Assembly: GCF_000429945.1 (NCBI RefSeq)
Contig: NZ_AUCV01000001.1
Span: forward strand, 388,847-452,846
Direction: 5' to 3'
Source of the DNA: Desulfogranum japonicum DSM 18378
GTDB taxonomy: Bacteria > Desulfobacterota > Desulfobulbia > Desulfobulbales > Desulfobulbaceae
Length of the DNA: 64,000 bases
Shown here piece after piece: positions 18,614 to 27,595 of this stretch; the first letter of the stretch is position 1; each line of letters starts with the position of its first letter. The notes under the pieces were generated by a model. The model was not told the origin of the DNA. It did not search any database and worked only from the letters and a program-made list of their open reading frames with translations. The position numbers and the translations under genes were made by a program.

Positions 18614-21328
18614 TTACTTCATTGCCGCAAGTACTTTCTCCGGACGTGCAGGCAGGTCACGAACGCGTGCTCCGCATGCGTTGTAGATACCGTTGATAAT
18701 CGCCGCATGTGGCGCTGTCAGTGGCATCTCTCCAACACCGGAGGCTCCGAATGGTCCGTCAGGACGTGGAGACTCAACATAGATGATATCCATCTTGTCT
18801 GGAATTTGATTAATCATTGGAAAACCGGCTCCAGCCAAGGTCGAATGCTTCTTGAAGTCTTCGAAATCTTCAGTCAGCGCAAGGCCTATTCCCTGTGCCA
18901 AGCCGCCATAAATCTGGCCGTCAACAACCAGTTTATTCATTACGGTTCCGACATCAGCCACACAGGTCATACCTTCAACCGTTGTTTTTCCTGTGGCAAC
19001 TTCAACGGCAACTTCGGCAACGAAAACACCGTACATGTAACAGCAGAAGGGGTTACCCTGTCCGTTTTCATCGCAGTCATTGGCTGGAGCTGTCCATTTT
19101 CCGTTAACCTTTGTCGGGATGTTTTCAGCAACCATCTCATCATAGGTGCGGTATGAACCATCGGATTTGGTCATGGATTTGATCAATTCTTCGCAGCTTA
19201 CGCGAATTGCCTGACCAACCATTACCTGACTACGGCTACCACCGGCAGGTCCTGAGTTCGGGCACTTGGAAGTGTCGTTCATGACGAGTTTGATCTGATC
19301 CGGGGTCAGTCCAAGAGGACGCAATGCCTCATGAGCTGTTGCCAGGGTACCCATGTCGGCTCCCTGTCCGTGGTCTTCCCAGCAGTTGTAGATGGTAACG
19401 GTTCCATCTGCGTTGAGCTCGATATCACTCTCTGCAGTATCAGGGCCGTCAAGTCCAGCACCGTATACACCAACTGCGAGACCAACACCGCGTTTGATTT
19501 CGGCGGTTGAATTTGCAGCAGATGCTTTCTTGGCTTCTTCGTATGCAGGTTTTGCTTTCTCAAGCATTTCTGGCAGGGAGTATACTTCCGGATCCTGCCC
19601 TGTCGGTGTAGTGGAACCTTCGCGATAGGCATTTTTGAAACGCAGATCCCATGGGTCCATACCCAGTTTTTCTGCCAATTCGTCCATTGCCACTTCTGAC
19701 GGGAACTCAGCTTCAGGTCCGCCGTATCCACGGAACGCAGCACCCCAGGCGTGGTTGGTGCAGACTGTGCGTCCTTCACCCCGAATGTTTGCGATGTCAT
19801 AACCAGCACCAATATACTGGGCACCGCGGAGGGTTAGCAAGTCGCCGAACTCTGAGTAAGGTCCGTGGTCAACTGACCAGTCTGTCTCCATTGCAAGCAG
19901 CTTACCTTCTTTGTCCGCTGCAAGCTTAACAGTGGTAAACTGGGGTGAACGTTTACCTGTGTAGATCTGTTGTTGTGCATAATCGTAGCAGAGATAGACT
20001 GGGCGTCCTGTTGCCAGGGCCGCAACACCAACCAGTGCTTCCATGGTTGGGCTGAATTTGTAGCCAAAGGTACCGCCTGTTGGGTTCTGGATAAGTGCCA
20101 GTTGATCAGGCTCAAGACCAAGACCGGGAGCAATCATGTACAAGTGCAGGTGCAGACCGATGGACTTGGAATGGATCATCAGCTTGCCGTCATCGGCAAT
20201 GTAGGCGAATCCTACATCCGGCTCGATTGGCAGATGAGGCTGACGCTGGGTATAATAGTCGCCTTCGTGGGTAACTGCTGCTTTTTCGAAAATAGGAGCC
20301 GTTTCCTCTCCTTTGGCAATCTTCTGGATGTAGTAGATGTTCGGGGTACCAGGATGAATCTCTATGGCATCCGGTTCCATGGCTGCAGGAGCGCTCAGGT
20401 ATGCTGGCAATTCTTCCAGTTCAACTTTAACTTTTGCTGCAGCAGCTTTTGCATTGGCCTCTGTATCTGCACAGACGATGGCTATGGCGTCACCCATCTG
20501 GAATACTTTTTCATCACAGAGAATCGGTCGATCCCAACCGTCACCTTTATTGGTTGGGAAAGTGATCAGGCCGGTTATGCGGTTTTTACCCTTAACGTCT
20601 TTATGGGTAACAACTTTGACAACACCTGGCATTTTTTCAGCTTCACTGGTGTCGATGGAGATGATGTTGGCATGTGGTACTTCAGCCTGAACCAGGGCGA
20701 GCTGCAGGGTTCCCTCTGGCATTCCAAGCGCTTTGTCCGCACCAAATTCCCATGTACCTGTGACCTTGGCTGTAGCGCTTGGTCGAGGCATGTTGGTGCC
20801 GAGAACTTTGCCATCTTCAGGAAGCTTGTAGCTCAGGTCCTTGATACTCATTTCACCTCTGAGCACCTTGGCTGCATCCATGACAGCATCAACAAGTGGC
20901 TTGTACCCTGTGCATCGGCAGGCGTTTTTATGTTTCTGAAACCAGTCACGAACATCTTCTCTGCTTGGAGAAGCGTTGCTTTCCAACAGAGCTTTGGTGG
21001 AAACAATGAAACCAGGGGTACAGAAACCGCACTGTGCACCACCATGAACAGCCCATGCCATCTGAATTGCGTGCAGGTTTGTTGGGGTTCCAATTCCCTC
21101 AACTGTCGTGATCACGGCATTATTTGGAACTCGATTCATTTTAGTAATACAGGAGCGGATCAATTTACCGTCCATAATCACGTTACAAGCACCACACTGT
21201 CCTTTTCCACAACCAACCTTGGTCCCTGGAAGGTGCAGAGATTTTCGAATAACGTCAGAGAGCAGGTCTGAATCGTTCACTATGACGGACCGCTCTATGC
21301 CGTTCACGTACAGTTTTTTCTCAAGCAT
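18614..21328 (-). CDS. mop: Molybdenum aldehyde oxidoreductase (Mop type, xanthine oxidase family)
   Basis: Single-subunit enzyme oxidising aldehydes to carboxylic acids. The eight [2Fe-2S] cysteines sit at 40, 45, 48, 60 and 100, 103, 137, 139, which as I recall are the positions in Desulfovibrio gigas Mop. The rest is the molybdopterin-binding domain, with the catalytic glutamate in GVGEMPLTAPHAA near the C-terminus. At 904 aa it is almost the length of the D. gigas enzyme (907). There is no FAD domain. A GGAG ribosome-binding site precedes the ATG. A canonical sigma-54 promoter lies about 300 bp upstream, giving a long leader. Confidence 0.95.
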   Translation of the reverse strand: MLEKKLYVNGIERSVIVNDSDLLSDVIRKSLHLPGTKVGCGKGQCGACNVIMDGKLIRSCITKMNRVPNNAVITTVEGIGTPTNLHAIQMAWAVHGGAQCGFCTPGFIVSTKALLESNASPSREDVRDWFQKHKNACRCTGYKPLVDAVMDAAKVLRGEMSIKDLSYKLPEDGKVLGTNMPRPSATAKVTGTWEFGADKALGMPEGTLQLALVQAEVPHANIISIDTSEAEKMPGVVKVVTHKDVKGKNRITGLITFPTNKGDGWDRPILCDEKVFQMGDAIAIVCADTEANAKAAAAKVKVELEELPAYLSAPAAMEPDAIEIHPGTPNIYYIQKIAKGEETAPIFEKAAVTHEGDYYTQRQPHLPIEPDVGFAYIADDGKLMIHSKSIGLHLHLYMIAPGLGLEPDQLALIQNPTGGTFGYKFSPTMEALVGVAALATGRPVYLCYDYAQQQIYTGKRSPQFTTVKLAADKEGKLLAMETDWSVDHGPYSEFGDLLTLRGAQYIGAGYDIANIRGEGRTVCTNHAWGAAFRGYGGPEAEFPSEVAMDELAEKLGMDPWDLRFKNAYREGSTTPTGQDPEVYSLPEMLEKAKPAYEEAKKASAANSTAEIKRGVGLAVGVYGAGLDGPDTAESDIELNADGTVTIYNCWEDHGQGADMGTLATAHEALRPLGLTPDQIKLVMNDTSKCPNSGPAGGSRSQVMVGQAIRVSCEELIKSMTKSDGSYRTYDEMVAENIPTKVNGKWTAPANDCDENGQGNPFCCYMYGVFVAEVAVEVATGKTTVEGMTCVADVGTVMNKLVVDGQIYGGLAQGIGLALTEDFEDFKKHSTLAGAGFPMINQIPDKMDIIYVESPRPDGPFGASGVGEMPLTAPHAAIINGIYNACGARVRDLPARPEKVLAAMK

Positions 21329-21624
21329 TTACGTTCTCCAAATTCCTAATTATTGATGGATGCAGCGAGAGCTGCAAAATACCCATTTTGGTTGGAGCGT
21401 CCTTTCATGTGTACCCGATATAATGAGACACGAACGGTGGATTGAATGCTCATGGCTAAAGCACGTAGCTCTATCTGCCTTTGTCGGTGTCCCCCAAGCT
21501 TCCCGGGAAAGGATGCATCACCCCTTATATTCAGAGTGTTTGCAGGCATTGGTTTATTTGCTGCACGTCATCTCTGTATATCCATACACACAGCGTTTTT
21601 TACTGTATGCTACATTAAGTGTAG

Positions 21625-21640
21625 AGCAATGTGTGTGCCA
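21625..21640 (-). promoter_or_regulatory. Sigma-54 promoter for the Mop operon
   Basis: On the minus strand this reads TGGCACACACATTGCT, a full match to TGGCAC-N5-TTGCW with the required GG-N10-GC spacing. It is about 300 bp upstream of the Mop start codon, and no closer match was found. Confidence 0.75.
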
Positions 21641-22023
21641 TTAAAAAATTATCGTATTATCAATAGTTTAGACGGGTATATTTTGGATAAAGACTGACGG
21701 ATACCGACAAAAACTTACTCTTGAAATTGAAAATGGGTTATTGTGGACCAGAAAAGGATGCTTGTTGCCCGGAGCTTTGCATGAATGATTACTGGCAGGC
21801 AAAAGAAGAAAATGTGGCCTTGTGTCACGCCAAATATATTTTGTGAGCCTTTGATGAAACAAAAATGTAGAGCAACTCTTTCTACTTTATATGTAAAACA
21901 GGGCACAAAGACGCTTTGTGGCGTAATGACACGTCAAAAAAACGCGAAGTGTCATACTGACACGTACGCTCCGGCTGAGGGTTTTTTATTGGCCCAATGG
22001 TCGGGTTTTCCAATATTTGCAGT

Positions 22024-22039
22024 TGGTTCGCCTTTTGCA
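22024..22039 (+). promoter_or_regulatory. Probable sigma-54 promoter for the 202-aa gene
   Basis: TGGTTCGCCTTTTGCA has exact GG-N10-GC spacing and a perfect TTGCA -12 element, with two mismatches in the -24 element. It lies 82 bp upstream of the start codon and about 60 bp downstream of the nearest TGACACGT box. Confidence 0.5.
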
Positions 22040-22120
22040 GAGATTGGTGTGGCCTCATTGAATTGTTTAGACGCGTTGCCATGAAGAAAAATTTTACCTG
22101 TAAAAAAAGGAAAATATACT

Positions 22121-22729
22121 ATGCCAGAATCAAATACACCCCATTTGCTGATTTCGTTGGATCACATGACCTTGGCCGGTTTTCCATCTCTGTTGCAATA
22201 TGGGATACTGCTTTCAGTTGAAAAACCTGTTCCGGTCATGCGCCTGCTGCTCGATCTGCCTGGCATAAATGAAAAGTATCTGCAGGATGAAGTGCAGACA
22301 ATATTTGTGGATGGAGTGGCAGCAGATGACTTGCAACAGGATCTGTCTACCGGACAGACGTTGGCACTTTCAGCTGCCATGCCAGGGTTAGCCGGAGCCA
22401 TTTTCAGACGTGAAGGGATGCATGGCTCGTTGCGTTCACGCCCTGTAAAGGAGAAAAAACACCAGGTAGAAACAGACGGATACGTCACCTTGAAATTATT
22501 CAATTCAGTTGCATCTGATCTTGTAGAACCGTTATTGCAATCAGGGGTGTGCATGCATGGTGAGCACTTCCATGCCTTTGCATCCAGGAGAAAAGATCTT
22601 ATTGAACGATCAAATATGCTGGTTTTGGATGGTGACGCACTGAGTGTTGATACCTTATTGGAAAAGGTGAAAACTCTTCCAAACCTGGTCATCCAAATAG
22701 CGTTTACAGACTCGGCTAAAGATAAATGA
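22121..22729 (+). CDS. Uncharacterised protein divergent from the Mop operon
   Basis: A 202-residue protein I cannot name with confidence. There is no signal peptide or membrane segment. Residues about 45-105 read like a beta-grasp module: VQTIFVDGVAADDL, then LALSAAMPGLAGAIFRR with the glycine-rich turn. I recall similar unnamed proteins in Desulfobacterota, but cannot verify this. The second half has a CMHGEHFHAFASRR stretch with clustered Cys and His that could bind metal. A GGAAA element precedes the ATG weakly. It shares the divergent control region with the Mop gene and converges on tupC, so a link to Mo/W enzymes is plausible but unproven. Confidence 0.7.
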   Translation: MPESNTPHLLISLDHMTLAGFPSLLQYGILLSVEKPVPVMRLLLDLPGINEKYLQDEVQTIFVDGVAADDLQQDLSTGQTLALSAAMPGLAGAIFRREGMHGSLRSRPVKEKKHQVETDGYVTLKLFNSVASDLVEPLLQSGVCMHGEHFHAFASRRKDLIERSNMLVLDGDALSVDTLLEKVKTLPNLVIQIAFTDSAKDK

Positions 22730-22751
22730 TACGGAGGGTATGCGGTCTGTT

Positions 22752-23786
22752 TTAATCAATTGGGAAAATGGTAATGGCTCTGGGGGGAATGGTTACTTGT
22801 ACCCTTTCACCGATTTGCAGGTTTATGGCAGCGTACTCTTCTACAGGAACAAGTACGACTATCTGAACGCCTATATCTACAATTACACGGATGAATTCAT
22901 CATCCTGCATGAGAAGGACAACCGTGGAATCAAGGATCAGCGCTTTTTGGCCGCTATGACCTTGTTGATTGATACGCACGGCAAAAGGATCAATACAGAG
23001 CCTGCCCCGTTTTCCCGTTAAGGCTGCATGGGTCGCTACCAATGGCAAAGATAGGTTGGCCTGCATTATTGCTGAAATGCTTTGATCCTGGGACGCAACC
23101 ACTTTGCACGAAAAGCAATTTTCGTAAATGGTGGCAGCCAGTTTGCCGTTTTCAAGCACAATGGTGTGATCAGCCAGCGATGCTGCCTGGAGCCGGTCAT
23201 GGGTGGTTGCGAGTATGGTTGTGCCCAGTTCTTCATTAATGTGTTTCAGCAGCCCGGTAATCACAGTTTTATTTTCAGAATCAACACTGGCAGTAGGTTC
23301 GTCGCAGAGTAACACCTGTGGTTTCAATGCCAGTGCCCTGGCCAGGGCAAGTCTTTGGGTCTCTCCCCCGCTGAGTCGGTGAGCAGGTGCCTGACGGTAT
23401 CTCTCCAGTGAAACCAGGGCCAGAACTTCATCGATTATGCGTTTTCTTTCCGGTGAGGGGTACTTGCGTATTTTCAGACCAAATTCTATGTTTTTGTAGA
23501 CCGAAGTGGAAAACATTATAGGATGTTGATCCACACAGACCACCTGTCTGCGCAAGGTCAGAATTTCGTTTTTGGAGCGCCTGTCAACCATCCTTCCTTG
23601 ATAATACAGGCGGCCGTGGGAAGGGTGATTGAGGAATCCAAGAATGTCGAGGAGCGTAGTTTTACCAGCCCCATTTGGTCCAAGTAATGCGTATATCTTG
23701 CCTTGTTCTATATCCAGTTGCTCGATGTCAAGCACAACGCGGCCGCGAAATTGTTGTCGAATGTGCTCCAGATGATAAATGTTCAT
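22752..23786 (-). CDS. tupC: Tungstate ABC transporter ATP-binding protein TupC
   Basis: The ABC ATPase domain covers residues 1 to about 220: Walker A GPNGAGKTT, signature LSGGETQRLALA, Walker B LLCDEPTAS and the switch histidine in ATTHD. The remainder, about 120 residues, is an oxyanion-binding regulatory (TOBE-like) tail as in ModC/WtpC, which can inhibit transport when the metal is plentiful. The ATG at 23786 is preferred over an upstream extension because an AAGGGAA ribosome-binding site precedes it and it overlaps the tupB stop by 4 bp. It energises the TupAB importer. Confidence 0.88.
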   Translation of the reverse strand: MNIYHLEHIRQQFRGRVVLDIEQLDIEQGKIYALLGPNGAGKTTLLDILGFLNHPSHGRLYYQGRMVDRRSKNEILTLRRQVVCVDQHPIMFSTSVYKNIEFGLKIRKYPSPERKRIIDEVLALVSLERYRQAPAHRLSGGETQRLALARALALKPQVLLCDEPTASVDSENKTVITGLLKHINEELGTTILATTHDRLQAASLADHTIVLENGKLAATIYENCFSCKVVASQDQSISAIMQANLSLPLVATHAALTGKRGRLCIDPFAVRINQQGHSGQKALILDSTVVLLMQDDEFIRVIVDIGVQIVVLVPVEEYAAINLQIGERVQVTIPPRAITIFPID

Positions 23787-24478
23787 TTGGTTCCCTTGCC
23801 TTGAATAAGATTGAAACACACGTTGATCAGCAGACTGAGTGTCATGAGAACCAGTCCCAGGGCAACGGCCAGGGTGAACGCTCCTTTATCATATTCCAGG
23901 GCCATGGCGGTTGTCATGGTTCTGGTGAAACCCTTGATATTGCCGCCCAGCATCATTGATATACCTATCTCGGAGAGTACCCGTCCAAAGGCAGATATAA
24001 TGGCTGCTGCTATGGCAAAGCGGCCTTCTCGTAAAATGATAAGTGCTGTCTGTAGAGAGGTTGCCCCCAGGGTCCTGGCTGTTTTGCGGTACCGTTCGTC
24101 AACCCTGCTTACCGCTGCAATGGTCAGGGCGGTGATGAGAGGCAGGATGAGAATGAACTGGCCAAAAATAATGGCGTTTTTGGTGTAAAGCAGCTCAAGC
24201 GGCCCCAGAATGCCGCGCCTGGAAATAAAGGCGTAGACAAAAAGTCCTATGACAACCGTGGGTAAGGCAAGGAGCGTATTTAACAGAGTTATGATGACTC
24301 GTTTACCTGGGATCTGCGCATAGGCGATGGTGAAGCCAAGGGGCACGCCGAACAGGGTTGCAAAAAATGCTGAGGTGGAACTCACTGTCAGTGAGACCGT
24401 GACAATGGTCAGCAGTTCAGGGTTCAGGGAAGTGACTAGAGCTATGGCAGCTACAAAGCTATCCAAAAAATACGACAT
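23783..24478 (-). CDS. tupB: Tungstate ABC transporter permease TupB
   Basis: A hydrophobic inner-membrane protein of about 231 residues with five to six predicted transmembrane helices. It carries an EAA-like cytoplasmic loop (KTARTLGATSLQTALIILRE) for contact with the ATPase. The start at 24478 is chosen because the alternative upstream starts (24511, 24514) fall inside a strong hairpin between tupA and tupB. No good ribosome-binding site precedes either, so the start is uncertain. TupB forms the tungstate channel. Confidence 0.87.
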   Translation of the reverse strand: MSYFLDSFVAAIALVTSLNPELLTIVTVSLTVSSTSAFFATLFGVPLGFTIAYAQIPGKRVIITLLNTLLALPTVVIGLFVYAFISRRGILGPLELLYTKNAIIFGQFILILPLITALTIAAVSRVDERYRKTARTLGATSLQTALIILREGRFAIAAAIISAFGRVLSEIGISMMLGGNIKGFTRTMTTAMALEYDKGAFTLAVALGLVLMTLSLLINVCFNLIQGKGTK

Positions 24479-24502
24479 GGCAGCGCTCGGTGCTAAAGTG
24501 AA

Positions 24503-24540
24503 GCGAGCCATCAACGCTATTGGAAGGGCTGATGGCTCGC
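24503..24540 (-). terminator. Hairpin between tupA and tupB
   Basis: Perfect 11-bp inverted repeat (24503-24513 with 24530-24540, 16-nt loop) between the tupA stop and tupB. No long T-run follows. It probably stabilises the tupA mRNA or partly attenuates, which would give more binding protein than permease. Confidence 0.5.
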
Positions 24541-24568
24541 GTGAGCTATTTACAGAGTTCAGTACATC

Positions 24569-25459
24569 TTACATGGCATCGGGGTAAAAGAGCTGCTGGC
24601 CATGGAGTTTGTAATTATTGATTACAGTCTGGCCTTTTTCAGAGGTAATCCATTCTGCAAATTCCTTTGCCAGGTCTGCCTTAACGTGACTGTGTTTTTC
24701 CGGGTTGACCGGGATGACCCCATAGGGATTGGCCAGGTCATCGCCGCCTTCACAGAGGACTTCAAGCTCAATGGGTATATCACGGCCATATTTATACTTG
24801 ATATAGGTGCCGCGATCAGCCATGGTATATGCCTGTTTCTCATCAGCCATGGTTAAGGTCTTACCCATACCCTGGCCAATGGAAAGGTACCATTCTGCAC
24901 TGTCTGCAGGTCGAAGGGCACTGATCGTAACGGTTTTGCCTTTTTTGGTAATGGTAAAATCTGTTGTTTGTGTTTCCACTCCGGAAGCTTTCCAGAGTTT
25001 TTGTTCCTTGGAGTGGGTCCCGGAGTCATCACCGCGGGAGATGAAGGTTGCCTTGGCTGCCGCAATTTTCTTCATGGCTGCCGGACCATCGTGAAGTCCT
25101 TTTATGCCGGCTGTATCCGCTGCCGGGCCAACGATTACAAAATCGTTGTGCATAACGGCATAGCGTTTTGTGCCATAGCCTTCAGCAACAAATTTTTCTT
25201 CACGGGCAGTGTCATGAACAAAAATAACATCCACGTTACCATCCATACCGTCGCGGATAGCTGCACCTGTACCTTTGGCGATAACCTTTATCTGTATACC
25301 TGTATCTTTCTCCAGTGCGGGCAACAATACATCCAGCAAGCCTGAAGCCTGGGTACTGGTGGTAGTGGACATCTTCAGTACCTTATCTTCAGCCGTGGCC
25401 AACCCTGTACTTAGGGATATGGCTGCCAGGGTAATGAAGAACAATTTACATAGTTTCAT
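24569..25459 (-). CDS. tupA: Tungstate-binding periplasmic protein TupA
   Basis: Substrate-binding protein with a cleavable signal peptide of about 23 residues ending in TGLATA. The mature protein starts with MSTTTSTQASGLLDVLLPAL, carrying the TTTSTxxSGLL signature of TupA. FISRGDDSGTHSKE provides further oxyanion-binding residues. TupA is selective for tungstate over molybdate in characterised systems. Here that fits the tungsten aldehyde oxidoreductase cluster 6 kb away. A GGAG ribosome-binding site precedes the start. The gene follows the HTH-PBP regulator by 47 bp in the same direction. Confidence 0.93.
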   Translation of the reverse strand: MKLCKLFFITLAAISLSTGLATAEDKVLKMSTTTSTQASGLLDVLLPALEKDTGIQIKVIAKGTGAAIRDGMDGNVDVIFVHDTAREEKFVAEGYGTKRYAVMHNDFVIVGPAADTAGIKGLHDGPAAMKKIAAAKATFISRGDDSGTHSKEQKLWKASGVETQTTDFTITKKGKTVTISALRPADSAEWYLSIGQGMGKTLTMADEKQAYTMADRGTYIKYKYGRDIPIELEVLCEGGDDLANPYGVIPVNPEKHSHVKADLAKEFAEWITSEKGQTVINNYKLHGQQLFYPDAM

Positions 25460-25506
25460 ATTTTCTCCTTCTTTTTTTGGGGGGAGACAGGCTCTTTTCT
25501 GTCCAT

Positions 25507-26424
25507 TCAGTGCTTATCGCTTTTCTGGTAGACTATTTTGCCTGCCATACTCAGGTCATATCCTGGAACAGTTTGTCCCAGTTTTCGAAACTCATCAGTG
25601 AGTAACAGTCCAAAGAAGTTTTGGATGGTCTGCTCAAAGAAAATATCCTTTGCAACCAGAAGGTCAAAGCGTTCCCAGCGCAGTGGAATGAAATCCAGGT
25701 CGAGGGCCTTGGCGACCGCCTCAATTCCAGGCCCCACGTCAGCGCGACCTGCAAGAATTTCTTGCCCCACATCCATATGTCTTGCAACTTCGTGATGATA
25801 CCCCTGAATTTTTTCTCCTTTGATGCCTGCTTTTTTCAATTCCTTGTCCAGTAAGAGCCTTGTGCCTGTACCAAGTGATCGGTTGACCAGTCGGATTCCC
25901 TGCTTATTGAGATCAGCCACAGACATTATTTCCATGGGATTGTGTTTTCTTACCAGTAAGCCCTGGAGCCTTTTACAGAAATTGACAATCACGGGCATGG
26001 TGGTGAATTCCTGGGCAGCGAATTCAAAATTGTAATCCTGTTCATTGTCCTGGATTAAATGGCTGGCCGCAATATGACACAGGTTGTTTCGCAGGGCCTG
26101 TACTCCGCCGGCGCTGCCGACATTACCAAAAACAGCCAGGTGTCCATTGAAGGATCTATTAAATAGAGCAATGGCCTTGTCCAGCATAAGGTCATTGCTG
26201 CCAGCCAGGACAATGAGACGTTGATTTGATGTCAGCGGTTGGATATGTTCTGGAAAATTGATGGTATTGTTTTCCACCCACTGTTCAATCAGGTACTGGG
26301 GGAAAAGCCACTTCCCAGCTATTTTGGTTGCCGGCATGGCTTTTTCCGAAACCAGGGAATAAACCATTTTCTCGTGAATATTGAGAAACTCGGCAACTTC
26401 TTTTGTCGTGAGTAATTTATCCAT
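25507..26424 (-). CDS. HTH regulator with a periplasmic-binding-protein-like sensor domain
   Basis: The N-terminal 60 residues are an excisionase/MerR-type helix-turn-helix (LLTTKEVAEFLNIHEKMVYSL, then AGKWLFPQYLIEQWV). From about residue 75 a PBP-like domain follows (LIVLAGSNDLMLDKAI, GTGTRLLLDKELK, GRADVGPGIEAVAKALDLDFIP). The same sensor type is fused to a MoeA protein at 27596-29524. As the first gene of the tupABC operon it most likely senses tungstate or molybdate. The ATG at 26424 has an AGAGGT ribosome-binding site and is preferred over the 13-residue upstream extension. Confidence 0.85.
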   Translation of the reverse strand: MDKLLTTKEVAEFLNIHEKMVYSLVSEKAMPATKIAGKWLFPQYLIEQWVENNTINFPEHIQPLTSNQRLIVLAGSNDLMLDKAIALFNRSFNGHLAVFGNVGSAGGVQALRNNLCHIAASHLIQDNEQDYNFEFAAQEFTTMPVIVNFCKRLQGLLVRKHNPMEIMSVADLNKQGIRLVNRSLGTGTRLLLDKELKKAGIKGEKIQGYHHEVARHMDVGQEILAGRADVGPGIEAVAKALDLDFIPLRWERFDLLVAKDIFFEQTIQNFFGLLLTDEFRKLGQTVPGYDLSMAGKIVYQKSDKH

Positions 26425-26628
26425 ACTGCAGATACCTCTATTTGAATTGTCTATGGGGTTCAATATAATGAGGCATAATGGCAGAAATGGTAAGTCCTGG
26501 TCAAGTTTTTAGCTTATTCTTTGATAAAACAAACTACGAGTTACTGATTCTTACTCATTCAAACAGTAGCTTGCAATAATATCGCGGCCATGTTTAGAGT
26601 TGATTAACAACTTGATTTATCGATTGTA

Positions 26629-26657
26629 TTGACATTTTTTGTCTGTGGGGGTAATGT
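26629..26657 (+). promoter_or_regulatory. Sigma-70 promoter for the E1-like gene
   Basis: TTGACA at 26629-26634, a 17-bp spacer, and TAATGT at 26652-26657. Transcription from about 26664 would leave a leader of under 30 nt before the TTG start. Confidence 0.6.
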
Positions 26658-26691
26658 TTTTGTTTTGAGTAATATTCAATAGTTATTTTGT

Positions 26692-27387
26692 TTGAGTGAT
26701 TTTGTGGATACACTTTTCAAGACCTTTGAACGTAACTTAGGTACTCTTACTCCGGATGAGCAACAGGCCCTTCAAAAGGCAACGGTTGCAGTCATTGGTT
26801 GTGGGGGCCTGGGCGGATATGTGATTGAAGAGTTGGCCCGCGTAGGTGTGGGAAAACTCCTGGTTGCTGACCCTGATCATTTTTCGGTCAGTAATCTCAA
26901 TCGCCAGGTCAATGCCTGTTCCTCAACATTGAATCGCAATAAAGCTCTTGTTGCTGCAGAGCGAGTGCAGGCTATACATAACCATACCGTGGTGCAGCCA
27001 TTTCCTGTTGATTTCAGAGCTGTCCCGGTGGAGCGCCTTCGTGGCGCAGATGTACTTGTTGACTGCCTGGACGACATTCAGGTACGAAGAGATTTATCAG
27101 TCCTGGCCAACCAATTGCAGGTGCCGTTGGTTCACGGTGCTGTCAATGGCTGGTTTGGGCAGGTTGGTGTACAGATGCCAACCTATGACTTATTTGCCCT
27201 TATCTACCCGCAAAGGGGGGACTGCAGAAAAACTCTTAACCCGCCGTCAGTCCTTTCGTTTACAGTGGCGCTTATCGCAAGTCTTCAGGCAGCTGAAACA
27301 GTCAAGCTTCTTCTCCGTGTTCCCTCACAACTCCACAATCGATACTGCACTGTTGATTTAAAAGACAATGAGTGGATACTTTTTTAA
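26692..27387 (+). CDS. ThiF/MoeB/HesA family E1-like adenylyltransferase
   Basis: These enzymes adenylate the C-terminal glycine of a MoaD- or ThiS-type protein so that it can receive sulfur. The 231-aa protein has the nucleotide-binding loop VIGCGGLGGYVIEELARVGVG, the DPDHFSVSNLNRQ metal/ATP segment, and DVLVDCLDD. There is no C-terminal rhodanese domain and no zinc CxxC pairs, so it resembles the short HesA type. The likely partner is the MoaD protein at 30940-31164. The predicted start is TTG; a GTG four codons later is possible, and no clear ribosome-binding site is visible. Confidence 0.85.
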   Translation: MSDFVDTLFKTFERNLGTLTPDEQQALQKATVAVIGCGGLGGYVIEELARVGVGKLLVADPDHFSVSNLNRQVNACSSTLNRNKALVAAERVQAIHNHTVVQPFPVDFRAVPVERLRGADVLVDCLDDIQVRRDLSVLANQLQVPLVHGAVNGWFGQVGVQMPTYDLFALIYPQRGDCRKTLNPPSVLSFTVALIASLQAAETVKLLLRVPSQLHNRYCTVDLKDNEWILF

Positions 27388-27474
27388 GCAGTCATCACTG
27401 GCATTGCATTTCTTCGTCAATGTATCAACGCAAGCACGAAGTGTGTAGAATCAAGTCATGAATACAACCTGAGC

Positions 27475-27507
27475 ATTTTGATGCCTGTGTTACGCAGGCA
27501 TCAAAAT
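27475..27507. terminator. Bidirectional terminator between the E1-like gene and moeA/PBP
   Basis: Perfect 13-bp inverted repeat with arms 27475-27487 and 27495-27507 and a 7-nt loop. The arms begin and end in A/T runs, so it can terminate both convergent genes. Confidence 0.7.
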
Positions 27508-27595
27508 ATGACAGGATGTCTTGTACTATAAAGTCTTCAATCATCCCCGGATTACCGCAATTACAGAGGCCAACTCCCCACAAAGCGTTGTCGGT

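Larger units (their letters stand above)
21329..22120. promoter_or_regulatory. Shared divergent control region with TGACAC boxes
   Basis: This 792-bp gap between the Mop gene (minus) and the 202-aa gene (plus) shows no coding sequence. It contains a sigma-54 promoter on each strand and four TGACAC hexamers: at 21822-21827 and 21949-21954 on the minus strand, and within TGACACGT at 21927-21934 and 21958-21965 on the plus strand. The last three form inverted pairs. They are candidates for an enhancer-binding protein acting on both promoters. Confidence 0.55.

Noticed and set aside
24479..24514. Upstream TTG/ATG starts for tupB
   Set aside because: They lie within a strong hairpin and have no ribosome-binding site; the ATG at 24478 fits the family start better, although uncertain.
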